Shown piece after piece: positions 22,337 through 34,520 of a stretch of DNA of 64,000 nucleotides. The stretch is from Apostichopus japonicus (taxonomy: Eukaryota > Echinodermata > Holothuroidea > Aspidochirotida > Stichopodidae). The stretch lies in the NCBI RefSeq assembly GCF_037975245.1, contig NC_092579.1:29723666-29787665 (forward strand), read 5' to 3'. Each line of letters starts with the position of its first letter. Position 1 is the stretch's first letter. Under the pieces are notes generated by a model. The model saw only the letters and a program-made list of their open reading frames with translations, was not told where the DNA came from and ran no database searches. A program made the translations under genes and the position numbers.

Positions 22337-23839
22337 CTCACTACATATAAAGAAATCAACCAATTTACTGCCTGAAGATGTTGAGGGGCTCTTAAACAGT
22401 CAATAAAAACAACAGACTAATTAGAATATACAAGTGTTGTTCATATTGTAATATTATCGCAGAAAAATGACAAGAGGCATTTGTCTATTGCATACTTTCT
22501 TTAATACTAAAAACATATCAACATTTCAAAGTGAAATATATTATTTAAACATGAACCATGACTTTGAATAAGAAACAAGGTAACAGCCACCGTCTGATGG
22601 CAAAATTTCCATTATATTCATGAATGATTGCAATCCTTGATATCAGACATGGATTCTTCTGTCATGGTTTGCTTTTAAACTTTTTTGAAAATAATTTTGA
22701 TTATCTTAAATACGGATGAACTATGCATTTTAAACTTCCAGGTCTCTCTTGATATAGCATATACCATCAGTTTTTAACAACACAATGCATGAAATATCAA
22801 TTAAAGTCTGTCCACTATATTTTATTTGTTTTATGTAAATTGATAAACCCCCAACTTCAATATTATAAGAAATTGCTATTCTTTGAAAATGAAGACTTAT
22901 TTCACAGTAAAGCAAAACTGTGTCAAACTTTCATGATTAATAACAAATTGGAGAAGAAAAGAAAAATACGAAAGAAGAAATAACCATGTGTCTTTTCAAG
23001 CGTTTACGTATAAAATCATATCATAAATTCAATGTTTGTACTATACAGCACACAGTAGTAAGTATATTTCTTACTTTTCAGTCTGCAGTTTTATAAAAAG
23101 AAAGTACTTATCTTTGAAAAAAATTGCTCTCTATTGCTTGACGTTTTGTGTAAGCCTCTAACAACACAATGTAATGATACCAAATAACTTACACATTTCT
23201 TTTAGGATCTAAAATAGACAGATGGTTTTGAGAACAATGATTCTACTAATGAAATCAGCTTAGCTTTTTCATGTAAGGGACATTAACTAATCATTCCCAA
23301 CCTAAGAGCAGCTGGCACTGATGCTGAATATTTCTAGCATCTAAATATCCAATTTCTGAAAATAAAAATGTCATAGAATTTTAACTGGTTGACTTAAACC
23401 TCCCAAGGTTTTTGCTCACAATAACTCAGACTATTGCAAGGTACGACAATATTTGCAATTTAAAAAATCTATTTCCTCCATGTGAAGTTTTCATGCAGCA
23501 AAAAAATTTGGTCAAATCTACAGTCAGCTATCTGCATTGATATGAATCCATTTCCATGCAACAGTCTATTACGATAACCGCTTTGCTTACAAAGAACAGC
23601 TAGGGTTATAACCACGTACAACAACTGTTTCTAATGACATTCATCACTTTACTAGTAATTAAGAAATGGAACAGAAAGGATTACTTCACATTTGATGATT
23701 ATCTTTTATCAAGTACAGTATATCTTTTAATTAGTAATGTCATAATGACTGTTTGCTGATAATATTACAATTTATGTATTTTTGTGCTTCAATAAGGTAA
23801 CAGCTGCTACAATTAACAGAAGTTACATCAAAGTACATT

Positions 23840-24892
23840 TTACCTTCTTCCAGGTCCGTCTCTGACAGTCCGATAAACAAGGAACATTACAAGAAGGATA
23901 GTGACCGCTATGGACCACAAACCTAACATACAAACTTCTTGGCTTTGTGATAGAAATGGGACATTGTGACAATAGTTGTTACTATAGTCTTTTGTCACTA
24001 CAGGAGCAGTATGCGATTGAACAACAGTTTGGTTGGTTACTGTAATAAAGCTTGTATGACTGGTAACAGAGTCCACTTCTACACACTGATGTGAGGAGTA
24101 CATTTCAAAATCATCATAAGAAAAAGTACAGTTAGTGGCATTGCACTGAGATTCAATACTGCATGCTGAACTATTACTCACTAGTAATGTTAGATTTGTT
24201 AGATTCTCACAGACTGGACAGACCACAATGAAATTGTTACAAGAGAACCTTAAATCTAAGGTTGTCAAGCTTGTGCTATATTTAGTAAAAGAATAATCTA
24301 TCAATAAAGTATTATTTCTGAGATCCAGATATTGGAGCCCCTTCAGATTAGAGATCAGCGTGTGGTGGACAAACTGTAGTCCATTACCTCTTAGCATAAA
24401 TTCCTCTAGAACGGAGTCATTTCCAAAGTAAATAGGATAGCTAAGTGTTCTTATCTTACTATGAGATAAATCAATCCATTTAAGGTTTGACCATTGACTG
24501 AAACAAGGAATCACACTGAAGTAGTTATAAGATCCGTTGAATCCTTCAAAAGTTAACAAAGATTCTGTAGAATAATTCTGATAACAATCAGGACACAGTA
24601 CTAGACTGTGTCTATAGGAATCAGGAATCCATCCAAGATTATATCTAGTCAAGTTAATCTCTGAATGTTTAACAATCTGTAGATTAATTTCACCATCCTG
24701 AGGAGGACAATAATCCCCACCAGTACAGCAAACTCCACAGATAAAATTAATGGATTTACTTCCGTTAAAATGGATGCTGCGACTACTACAGTCTATCATA
24801 TTCATTGAATTTACTCCTGAGAAGACCGAGAAAACATACAAACAAATAATGGCTGAACACAAGAAATTATCCACAAAAGAAACAACAGCCAT
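23840..24892 (-). CDS. LRR transmembrane receptor, detached copy 4
   Basis: 350 residues, closest in layout to the three tandem copies: signal peptide 1-29 (MAVVSFVDNFLCSAII), Cys-rich N-cap (here CGVCCTGGDYCPP), LRRs at about 137-215, C-cap, stalk, TM at about 322-343 and tail RTVRDGPGRR. Two residues are added in the C-cap (CENLTNLTLL in place of CETNLMLL). One N-cap Cys present in the others is Tyr here (PDSYRHS in place of PDSCRHS), which may unpair a disulfide. The splice-donor-like GTAAAA at the stop is conserved. Its 3' neighbourhood carries the hAT insertion, about 1.5 kb from the stop. Confidence 0.87.
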   Translation of the reverse strand: MAVVSFVDNFLCSAIICLYVFSVFSGVNSMNMIDCSSRSIHFNGSKSINFICGVCCTGGDYCPPQDGEINLQIVKHSEINLTRYNLGWIPDSYRHSLVLCPDCYQNYSTESLLTFEGFNGSYNYFSVIPCFSQWSNLKWIDLSHSKIRTLSYPIYFGNDSVLEEFMLRGNGLQFVHHTLISNLKGLQYLDLRNNTLLIDYSFTKYSTSLTTLDLRFSCNNFIVVCPVCENLTNLTLLVSNSSACSIESQCNATNCTFSYDDFEMYSSHQCVEVDSVTSHTSFITVTNQTVVQSHTAPVVTKDYSNNYCHNVPFLSQSQEVCMLGLWSIAVTILLVMFLVYRTVRDGPGRR

Positions 24893-25444
24893 AACATCAT
24901 AGTCACACTATTAGTTCATTAGAATTCCCACACATATCTGTGCTGATATTGGCAAGTGTTCCACAATAAATCCAAGAGCAAATAATCACAGCTAAACCAC
25001 ACACAAAAAAGGAATGAACATTAAGGGCATATACTAATTTAAATAAACTGATGCTATGTAGAGTATTAAAACCTCATGAAAGTGTTAACCATTCAACTTA
25101 ATACTAATTTAAGTATGTTTCTTATTCAACTGCACACAGAGCTACTGTATGAATCAACAATAACTTGCAACTGTGAGTACTTGTGGCTACACTGTAAGTT
25201 TGTGTATCAACTTGATTGTGGCAAGAAAGTGGTGGCGCCATAGCATAATCTCATTTGAATTAAAGCAAGTCACACATAACTCCAAAACAACAGAGAAAAC
25301 TAATCATAGACAGAAATTGTTCAGAAATGAATAAAGATTGAGGATAGGTAAAGGTAAATGCCAAATAATAATTAATCACAGATCCGTGATTGGCAGAGTT
25401 ATCTTGAAATAGTAAATTTTAGTATACAGGAGCAATAAAAGTGA

Positions 25445-26286
25445 TAACTAATTTTAAACATTAGCAATTAATCTTAAGGTATGAAAGTATCATTTACTTA
25501 TCAATTCTATCGAGGCTGACAAGAGAATAGTAATATACTGAAATCATGATAAATTGAGTTTCCACAGGAAAATATCATATTCACATTTATCACATACTTG
25601 GTTGATGTTCAAAGAGAACTAATAATTCCAACAAATTTTAATGTTTCAATTTTCTTTTGGAACTTGCCTACTATTTAGTACAGAGTTTGATACTTACATT
25701 TAATTTTCAGGACATTATATTTTTAAATAGTGCGTCTACATAGCCAGCAATGTTGAATTAACTTTGGTACCTAGTTGGTTGGAAGACTAGTAGCGATATT
25801 ACTTTCTATAAGAAGCGCTATAATTTCTATGTCTTATTCAAGGGTGCCCTCCATTATGACTCTATCTTCTGTTATTAAATTAATACGGACACCAAGCCAA
25901 TTTGCCCCATATTCAGTAAATTAGTTGTGTGTGACAATCTCATTCCAAATCAGTTTAAATTTTTTAAAAAGCTTTTTATTGTTTCCAAGATTTGGGAAAC
26001 TCATTGAATATGTGCAAACTATGTCGTGGAGTGTTGCGCTCATCAAACCTTCTTAGTTCAATCCCTAATTACAAGCCCACATATATCATTTGAGTTATGT
26101 GATCTTCCTTTTTTCAAAGAAGAAAAATATTTCAAAACAATTGCCATAATTGGCCACAATCTACTTTTCGGTATGTTATTCGATTTACACTTTCCGTTCT
26201 AGGGAGTTGCCTAGGGGGTATCCATGCTTACAAGCTTTGCTAAGCTTCTTGTGGGTTCTCCCCGGTCTCTCTCACTATATGCACAC
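25445..26286. other. Spacer with a possible degenerate SINE
   Basis: Unique DNA beyond the end of unit 5. Between about 26020 and 26285 is a weak SINE-like signature: an AGTTCAATCCC segment (26059-26069, B-box-like) and a terminal part with TTGTGGGTTCTCCCCGGTCTC preceded by a short AAGCTT hairpin, ending where block B copy 3 begins. No clear A box or site duplication is found, so the SINE reading is tentative. Confidence 0.3.
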
Positions 26287-27720
26287 TGTCAATTTATGTT
26301 CTGAAAATATGTGACCGAAATATAGTTGTTGAAACTGAAACTGAAACCTATGTTCAGTGTCCTTGAAATGAAAGTTTTGAACAACAGAAAATTAGGCAGT
26401 GATCACTTCCTGTACATCATCAATCTGCAGAATTAGCTAATTTTTATTCACAAATAAAACTAGAATTGAGAAAAGTGTTGTAAAGTGGTCAATCTTGATG
26501 GGAGTTTCAGCTATTTTCATGATTTCTAATGCATATTAGAGTGATAAGGGTTATGTTGTTCATAGGTGACCAAAGACCTTAAATACACTGCTGATATGAC
26601 AGTGACAGTTCCTTTAGTTATTCATTTGTGTGCCAATCTGACCTTGGGATGGGACCATAATTTTACTGAAAATTAGCGATATTTTGTATTTTGAAATGAC
26701 CAAGCCATTTACCGTAGTTATAAAAAATTGTATATCCCTCATACTACCTAGGTGTAATCTACATGGTTATGATTAATTGGAATATTCATATAAGTGATTA
26801 TTGTTCTACTTAATACAACATAGAAATTAGTTTTTCTGATAGAATAATGTTACATTTATAACTTCTTCATTTGCAAACCTTTAGTATCTTACATATGGGA
26901 GGGACTGCTATGGACCACAAACCTAAACTACAAATTTCTTGGCTTTGTGATAGAAATAGTGATGGAAATGGAACTATTTGCCTAATAAGGTATGGACTGA
27001 TGAACTATAAGACATATAATAGAGGGGGTACTTGCAGCTCATAATTTAAATAGCTTTCATAATAACTAGGACTTTCTTCTTTGGCTTTTTTGAAAGACTG
27101 CCCTCGACTTACTGTTTAAAGTGTACGTATTAAGACATTGTCCATCAAACAATGAAGCATGTAGAAGAGATACATGGAGTACACACTGAAGGTCATCAGC
27201 ATCTCAAAAATGAAACACTAATACCTAGAACACAGAGCTTCAAACATTTCCTCTCTAAGCAGATCATATTAACTGTATACTGAAGCTGGTCAAGATTGCA
27301 ATCTCTAGCATCATATTCCACAGTGTAGTCTGATGGGGATAAGATAAAATTGAAATGATAACTGAGACTTATTTCAACAGGTTTTGAAAGATTGACATGA
27401 TTATAGTTTCATCTAATGCTTAGAACTTCAACCAGTTCTTGAATGATGGGTGCTCCAGTAATTAATACTATAACCAATATGTTGACAAGATCATAAATGA
27501 CAAACAGAATCTACTGATGATATCTGTGAGTTGTATTCAAACTTGCTGAACTAATGTTTCTTACTTGAACTTTGTTGCATAGTGTGACAGGAGTATGATT
27601 ATGATGATTACTCCTTTATGATTTTGCAAGTTAACACAAAGTTGAAAGAAATGGAAAGCCTATAAAGCAGCTAGAAAACGGACTTGGAAATTTAAAGCTG
27701 CTGAAAAGAGGGAAAAAATT
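26287..27720. repeat. Duplicated non-coding block B, copy 3
   Basis: Homologous to 1-1500 of the window (shared start ACTGTAAATTT/ACTGTCAATTT; TCTGAAAATAT; GAAACTGAAACTGAAACC). It includes the LRR relic at 26899-26958 and lacks a short segment corresponding to about 1120-1140. Homology ends at about 27720, where a different repeat begins. Confidence 0.8.
26899..26958 (-). pseudogene. LRR receptor relic (TM-proximal fragment), second copy
   Basis: Same fragment as at 617-676, matching the gene region that encodes SQSQEVCMLGLWSIAV. It is embedded in block B copy 3 and has no flanking LRR sequence. It was duplicated together with the block. Confidence 0.7.
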
Positions 27721-28035
27721 CCTTGGTCTCTTCAAGACATAGCACATACCTTCCAAACAGTTGCCAATTTCCAGCTAATTGAAAGTTGTTAACAAGGCTA
27801 TAAAAAGAATGACTTTTTTTTTTCTCACAATTATTATTTTTCCTTTCGTTTATTTCATAGAAGGAAAGACTGCCAAGGAAATTTACGGGTTAAGGTGGAT
27901 TATAGACTTTATAACTTAAAAACAAATCGCAAGTGGCTTTTAATAGTAACTTTTATTCCAATTGCGATCGAATAGCGATTAATTGCTACATGGTCACAGC
28001 CCTAGTCGACCTCTTTATATATGCTTCCAGTTACA
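27720..28035. repeat. Repeat fragment related to part of the 29-31 kb transposon
   Basis: The stretch at about 27730-27830 (AAGACATAGCACATACC, TCCAAACA, AATTGAAA, poly-T) is homologous to about 30268-30355 inside the hAT-like element. It interrupts block B homology at 27720. No terminal repeats or site duplication could be fixed, so the element's ends are uncertain. Confidence 0.55.
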
Positions 28036-29262
28036 TCAAGAAATGCACAAAAATTGACAGAGAGTGACCATTGCAAAAATTATAAAATGTATTAACACAA
28101 TATATAATCAAGACAAATTTGTAAGATCTCTCAATTTCATGCATCAGCATTTTATTGGCCATTATATCAAATATGGACGTGTTATTTAGAGAGAAGTCTT
28201 TTCTGATACTTCACAAAATGTTGTTGTACCACTTTAATTGATACCTAGTTAACTCTCATACAATACTGTTGAAGACTATTTGGAGACACAACCTGTTTCA
28301 CGAATAGAGAAATTGTATGGGGTTTCCCATGGCTCTCTGAATAGCTGGTTGTTAAAAAGTATGAAAAACTGTGAAAAAATTTGGAAAATACAGACTTAAT
28401 GATGCACTCAGAATTATTCAGTAATTCATTGATAATGATAACTTGTTGTATCAGAATATACTGCACATTAATAAGAAGGCGTTATTTTCTTTTTTATTAT
28501 AAATAATACATAAAATTGTTCACTTTGTATAAGCTGCTTATATATCTGACAAAATGAGGTTCCACCTGGCTAGTTTTGCCAAAGATATTTCACTAATTGA
28601 CAAAATTAATGATCTAAAGTATCAAAACATTTATCTGCTTGAAAGAGAGATTTCAATGATGAATTATTATTATGCCATGCCTCTTGGTTTAAACAAGCCA
28701 ATGAGAGAATGCACTGTAATGCATATTCACTGAAAATGAAGCTCTCCTTGCTCAAGTAACAGCTGTTCGTCGATACGACTAGCAGACTAGTGACAACTGT
28801 ATTTCATGTGCAAAACCTAGCCTATGGTCACACATAATACTACACTTGGTATCACAGACCTTCGATCATCTTCACAAGCTCTCTCTGACTAGGCCTAAAA
28901 GCTAAAAGCCTAAAAACTAGGTCTCTGACTAGGCCACTAATTCTATACTAAAACCTATGCTACTAGTACTAGTATAGGCCTACCAACAGTTACGTAGCTC
29001 AAAGTTCTAACTGATGTTAGATGAAGCTGATCGAAGGACTAATCATATTAACTGTATATATAATTCAGCAATAAATCTGGCTTTCAAAGTCCTATGATAT
29101 GAAAATAGTTGTCCGGTGATAAAAAAGTAGAGGAATAATTTAACTGAGAAAAAGTAACTGGTATCACTGCAAGTACAGAATTACTACTAATAGGATTACT
29201 TCAGATAGTATTTACACAGTAATCATATCTCACCAATGCATTATCATTATCAGTACTGAATA
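28036..29262. other. Spacer, no gene seen
   Basis: About 1.2 kb with no recognised gene. A 73-codon frame on the minus strand near 28245-28466 shows no known motif. A small local repetition (CTGACTAGGCC, AAAAGCTAAAAGCC) lies at about 28890-28945. Confidence 0.45.
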
Positions 29263-31433
29263 CAGGGTTCGTACACTTTTTTTCACAACAAAATTCAAGC
29301 ACTTTTCAAGCTCTTTTCAAGCACCAAATTTATGTTTTCAAGCACATGCTTATCATTAACAATAGACATTCTGTGAGACAGAGGCATAAAACATATCTAA
29401 TGCAATGTGTACAGTACGCTGGGTATATAAAGACATGATCAGTGTTGGATTTTCAGGTATTTGAGAAGGTTGTCCGTGGGACTACCAGTTTCAAAGATTT
29501 TCAAAGATTTTGGTAGTCCTGCAAAAAACTTGGTAGTCCTTCCAAATTTTCCACCAAAATTGTTCACAGCATGCATGTGTTTACGTGATATATCCGAATT
29601 GTAACGAAGCTACACGTGCGCCGCATACAAACAGTATTGTTTATGATATACAATATAAATCCTACCAACTAGAATGATAAATAATTTATCGTCCAGGTAG
29701 GTAGGATTTAGATTGTTTACTACTGTACAACTCACATGCGTACCTCCAGCAATGCATTTTCACTCGGCCTATAGACTGTCCGTGTCTGATCGACTGTTGT
29801 TACAACCAGGGTAGAATTAAGATTTGGCTTTGGGGGCAATTTTGGAAAATGAAAAGTTAAAAACGACCCTCTTAATGAATTTACGAGGGTTTTTTTGTGA
29901 AGGTTTAGGGGTGCTCTTTTCTAAAATTCAACATGCTGTTTAAGGAAATGGTTGTAAGCATTTAATAGGATAAAGAAAGCACAATTACCCTCTTCCTAGT
30001 GCTGCGACCTTAAAGCAAATTCATTAAAATTTTAATCTCAACAATTTGCGATCGTTTAGCAAATAACGTCAAGACACCAAATATATTACGAAAAACCAAC
30101 AACCTATCAACTGAAATAGAAAACATGTAGAAACACATAAAAAACAACGTGTGTGGATGAAATCACTCACCACCAAATAAAAAACCATTATATACTGCTG
30201 AAAAGTAATCAAAGTTAAAACCTTCAATCCATCGCCACAGCAACGGTGTACGTAAAATACAACATTCCCTCTTTAAGACATAGCACATACCATCCAAACA
30301 ACTGTCGATTTTCAGTAAATTGAAATTGTAAACAAAGCTACGCATTTTTTTTTTTTTGCAAACCGATGGTTGTCTACATTTCCCATTGACTTAGTGTGGC
30401 TGTTAGGCTAACATGTGGTCGAAGGTTGCAGTATTTCACGGATATTTTAGTTCTAGCTAACTGCAGGCGCGTAGCCAAGGGGGGGGGGCGAAGGGGGTAG
30501 CCGCCCCCCCTCGAGCATATTTTTTTTTTAAATTTTAATGTTTTTATGATATCGCTAGTATTTTCAAAAGAGAAAATGCTAAAATGCAACTTACAAGGCC
30601 TGGGAAGTGCCATTTCCAGCGATCTGGGAGGCATTTACAGCCAAAATTTTCTTGTACGCTTCGCGCCAACGATGGTGGCGCTCCGCTTGCCGAATCTACA
30701 GTTTCGCCCCTCCCTTGGCAAATTCCTGGCTACGCGCCTGGCTAACTGCGTCACAATTTCAGCAAATAAAGAGATGCTTAGGCTAGATTTTCCTGTTGAC
30801 TATGTGTGGTGTTCGGCTACCATGCGCGCGACGATAGCAGCAAGGAAAGTGTGTAAACAAAGCTACGCAAAGTTTATTTGGGGGGCAAACCAAACCGATG
30901 GTTAGGCTACATTTCCCATTGACTTAGTGTTACTGTTTAGGCTAAAATGTGGTTGAAGATTGAAGTTTTTCATGGATATTTTTATTCTTTATTTGCGACA
31001 CAACTGAGCGAATAAACAGATGGCTAGGTGAGATTTCCATGTTGACTCAGTGTGAAGTTAGGCTACCATGTGGTTGGAGATTTGTGGGGATTTTTGGTTA
31101 TTGTCGCTGGTACTGAAATTGCTCAGTGGAGGCCGTAATTTGCCAGTGACTGTGCGAGAATTTTGCGGTGATTGTGCGCGACCCTCCCTCGTAATTTTTT
31201 AGACAACTAAGACATTCTTTTAAGTTTTTTGTTTGTCACAATTTGACTATCCCACGGTAATTATTGTGTAACAATTACATACAAAATATGTTTTGCATTA
31301 AGCATGTTAAATTTCAAGCACTTTTCAATGACATTTTCCAAAAATATAAGAAATCAAGTACTTTCAAGGCCTTGAAAACTGACCAATCAAATTCAAGCAT
31401 TTTCAAGGTTTTCAAGCACCCGTACGAACCCTG
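29263..31433. mobile_element. hAT-like DNA transposon, about 2.17 kb, with a nested MITE
   Basis: Perfect 12-bp terminal inverted repeats CAGGGTTCGTAC at 29263-29274 and 31422-31433. The flanks share TGAATAC (29257-29263 and 31434-31440), an imperfect site duplication. Subterminal regions at both ends are rich in TTCAAGCA motifs. Internally a segment of about 120-150 bp (AAACCGATGGTT, CATTTCCCATTGACTTAGTGT, GGCTAAMATGTGGT) recurs near 30360, 30890 and, more diverged, 31015. No transposase frame is seen, so it is non-autonomous or strongly decayed. A 277-bp element sits inside at 30464. Confidence 0.8.
30464..30740. mobile_element. Nested hAT-type MITE (277 bp)
   Basis: Terminal inverted repeats CAGGCGCGTAGCCA (14 bp, perfect) and the 8-bp site duplication GCTAACTG at 30456-30463 and 30741-30748. 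It carries a poly-G/poly-C stretch near the left end and is GC-richer than its host. It inserted into the larger element (29263-31433) and is therefore younger than that element's insertion or co-mobilised with it. Confidence 0.93.
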
Positions 31434-31824
31434 TGAATACTGCTGACACGACCATGGAACTAATTAGTGACCACGACTGTGGGAGAAGCCAGCAAGGGTA
31501 ATTACAAGTTCATGTCTGCTAGCTTCCAATTCAACATTTTAGGCCAAATTTGGAATCAAAAACTAAAACTTAAGTGTTATGTAAGCTTTACCCTGGTGAC
31601 ACTATCACTGTCCAGTGTGGCATATTTGTTAATAAACTGGTCTAGCTCTTATAATGAGAACCGTTTTTTTTTTAAATGCTTTCAAAATTTACCGTTTTTA
31701 CGTCGTTTCCCTAAGTTTTAACAACCGTTACTGTTATTTTCATTGATCAAATGACAAATTGCATTGATGAACAAAACCAGCAGTACATTGCAACTGAAAC
31801 ATTGAAATATAAGGTCAAAATTAT
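31434..31824. other. Spacer, no gene seen
   Basis: About 390 bases right of the 2.17-kb element. No gene, RNA or repeat is recognised. Confidence 0.45.
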
Positions 31825-32442
31825 CTTCAAGCAGCATTTTGCATTTGGTCGCCGTTTTCCACTTTTGACAAGTCCATCCAGTTTTTTACATACATCAATC
31901 ACAAAACAGCAAACTAAGATATTAGCCAAGTTTTTTCCCTGCCAAAAGCATTAATTGGCGAGTAATTAAGGACATTTGCAAATAATGAGAAAAGTGTCCA
32001 CCAACAAATTACACATTTCATATTAATCGCATACAGTTCCCCCAACCCACTAGTTTGAACTCAACCAATCAGAGATGCAGGTTTAGTTATGTGCCATTGC
32101 TAAAAATAGATTCAAAACATCGAGTTGGTAGCTGGTACTCTAACAGCTCCCTGGTAAAACTGCCATAAACAATCTACACAAATCAAGCATGGTGTTGTAT
32201 TACGTATTGGTCAATGACGTTCGTAGCTTTTAAATATTCATATTATGGGCGAGGTTTATTTGGATCCCAAGGGAAAATATTTTTGAGAAAAACAAAGTTG
32301 AAAGTCGTAAATTTTTTGACTTTTATGCCACCATTTGAAGTAAGATTTGAATAGATAAGCTTGTTATGTATTTCGTTATGGCATCGAGGAATCAGTGAGG
32401 TCGAGAAAAACCATAGAAAAGGACGCAAAATGCTGCTTTAAG
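31825..32442. mobile_element. Candidate MITE with 20-bp terminal inverted repeats (618 bp)
   Basis: The left end CTTCAAGCAGCATTTTGCAT (31825-31844) matches the reverse complement of the right end (32423-32442, ACGCAAAATGCTGCTTTAAG) at 18 of 20 positions. The interior has no coding frame. The target site duplication is not clear, so the superfamily is unassigned. Confidence 0.6.
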
Positions 32443-34199
32443 TTTTTTACTTTTTTTGGTGTGCACGGAATCACTTTAATAAATGGTTGGATTGATACTT
32501 TCATTTCACAAGAAAAACATAACTAATGTAACAAAAGCTAGAAGAAATGAAAACCGCAAGTATGAAAGGCATTAAAACTTCTGCTCAATAAAATTCAGGC
32601 TATTTTTCATGGAAATGAGCATCAATAAGTTGATTGACACACAACTAAGTTACTGCTCATGTGGAATAATAGGTTATAAATGACTTTCTATCGTTTACAT
32701 AATCTTTACAATTGTAATGAACAAAGGAAGACTTTCAAATTAACCAATGTCTGCTTTCACTTACAAAAGTAAGATCAAAGGCCTACAAATTATATCTGTG
32801 ACATGCAGTGCAGTCTAGCTTTCCATAACTTCTTTTAAACTTATTTGTTACTGAATTACATTCATTTATAATTTATGATGGAATAACCCTCTACTGATAT
32901 TATATTATATATACTGATAATACACACTAATATTATATTGAATATCTACTGATATTGTTAGCAAACCAATCTCTACTGATATTGTTAGCAAACCAATCTC
33001 AACAAGATTTAATTTGCTCTGTACCTGTACAAGGAAATCAAACAGGAGATGAGAGAGTACATGAAGTACGTAAGCCAGATGGAATTGTACTGGTTAAAGG
33101 GTGTGAAGACTCGCACAAAAATAAACATCTAATGCTGGTTATTTGACCTAGTTTTGAATGAGGTGTAACAGAAGTGTTAAACACCACCATCGATTCCAGA
33201 AAATACACACACAGCTTGCTACCGTCGGTAATTAGACACTAGTGTACAGTCAGTACATACAGCTGCGGTCAATACCCACAGCACAGTAAATAAACGATAC
33301 AGCGATGGACATCTCAGGTCCAGCTAAAGATAACAAGGTATCACGTTCATTACTGTCTGCATTTTGTAGTGACGCAAACAAAACATCACTTGCAAGCAAC
33401 AGAGAGTTAACTTTTTCAGATGGCCGCACACGGTTTGGGGCGAGTCTTCAATGCCTTTAATGTACAAAGGAAGAGTGCAAAAGGACATTGGACATTTTCA
33501 TTTTGTGCTACTTTGTTCTACAAAACACACAGAAGCATGACCTTGTTTAATAAAATATTTTGTCTACATTTCATAATGTTAACACAAGATAAAAATAGCT
33601 GCCATTGGTAGACCTTTTTCTGTCCTATAAGGATTTCCCTTAAACAATTGAATTTCCTTGAAACAATATATTTCAATCCTGTATACTGCATTCTGAAACT
33701 ACCGCATAATTTTGGCATTAGAGAAGCATTTTGAACCACAAAAATCTTCAACACAAGAAAATTTTCAAGGCACATGTACCTTCTGTAAGGATACCAAAGA
33801 GGGGAGGTAAAAGCAGTAGGAATTTACAAGTTCTACCCAAAAAATATGATTTTGTCAAGAAAATATTATAAGTTATGTAAAGTTGATATCTCCATGATCC
33901 ATGCATGATGTGTATTAATTGCAAAAATGCCTAGATATTTCTTTGCCAACATAAAGGTACTTTAACTTTAAAATATTCTGATGATGCTAAGTGCAGTCCT
34001 TTGTCGGAAGCACAAGAGCGGCCTGTTTATAAAACATATACTCGCAAACATTCCACAACAGAGAAGGTTAAAGAAACCTATGAAATACCTCCTAAGATTG
34101 AAAAGAAAGAATATGTACAGACGTTTCTTAATAATAATAATACACAGTTCTTATAAGGGGCAAATATATTCTAAAGTCTCTATGCGCTGAAAGGACGGA
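32443..34199. other. Spacer with a short direct repeat
   Basis: About 1.75 kb without a recognised gene. At 32946-33000 CTACTGATATTGTTAGCAAA is repeated directly with a period of 28-31 bp. Several frames of 60-85 codons on both strands overlap each other and show no motif. Confidence 0.45.
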
Positions 34200-34430
34200 A
34201 AACTATAAAAGTAAGAAAAGGTGAGTCTTTAAAAGCGTTTTGAACCTGGTTACAAAACTGAGCTTCTTTAATTCCGAATGGAAGACCATTCCAGAGGATA
34301 GCAGAGGAGACGTGAAATGTGACTTTGTGAACACAGAAGGGGCAACCATGCAGTAAAGATTTCGAACTGGATCAGAGGCAACGATGTGGCGTATACTCCT
34401 GGAAGAGGTTTTGTAAGTATGTTGGAGCAA
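34200..34430 (-). pseudogene. LINE reverse transcriptase C-terminal fragment (CR1/L2-like)
   Basis: Read on the minus strand, one frame gives PTYLQNLFQEYTPHRCL, a stop, SSSKSLL, then ILWNGLPFGIKEA. In a second frame it continues as VTRFKTLLKTHLF. This order (P-YL-LL-Y-P-R-L, SSS, LWN-LP, F-LKTHLF) is the usual C-terminus of ORF2 in metazoan non-LTR retrotransposons. One in-frame stop and a frameshift show it is dead. It lies within 90 bp of the 3' end of the LRR gene at 34521 and may contribute to its 3' UTR. The clade is a guess from the motif style. Confidence 0.75.
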
Positions 34431-34520
34431 GTCAAGTCAATTGGAGTTCCTCAACATGGTGCTGTTCAGTTTTCAATATTTGTTTTTTTTCCTTTCATAA
34501 TCGTACACCACAAATCCTGT

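Larger units (their letters stand above)
20798..25444. repeat. Detached LRR unit 5
   Basis: It has the full order of the tandem unit (unit start, non-coding 3' part, LRR gene 23840-24892, 5' flank ending GCAATAAAAGTGA) but is interrupted by a 1161-bp hAT element at 21176-22336. Without the element and its site duplication it is about 3.48 kb. After 25444 it runs into unique DNA instead of another unit, which exposes the original right-hand breakpoint of the amplified unit. Confidence 0.85.
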
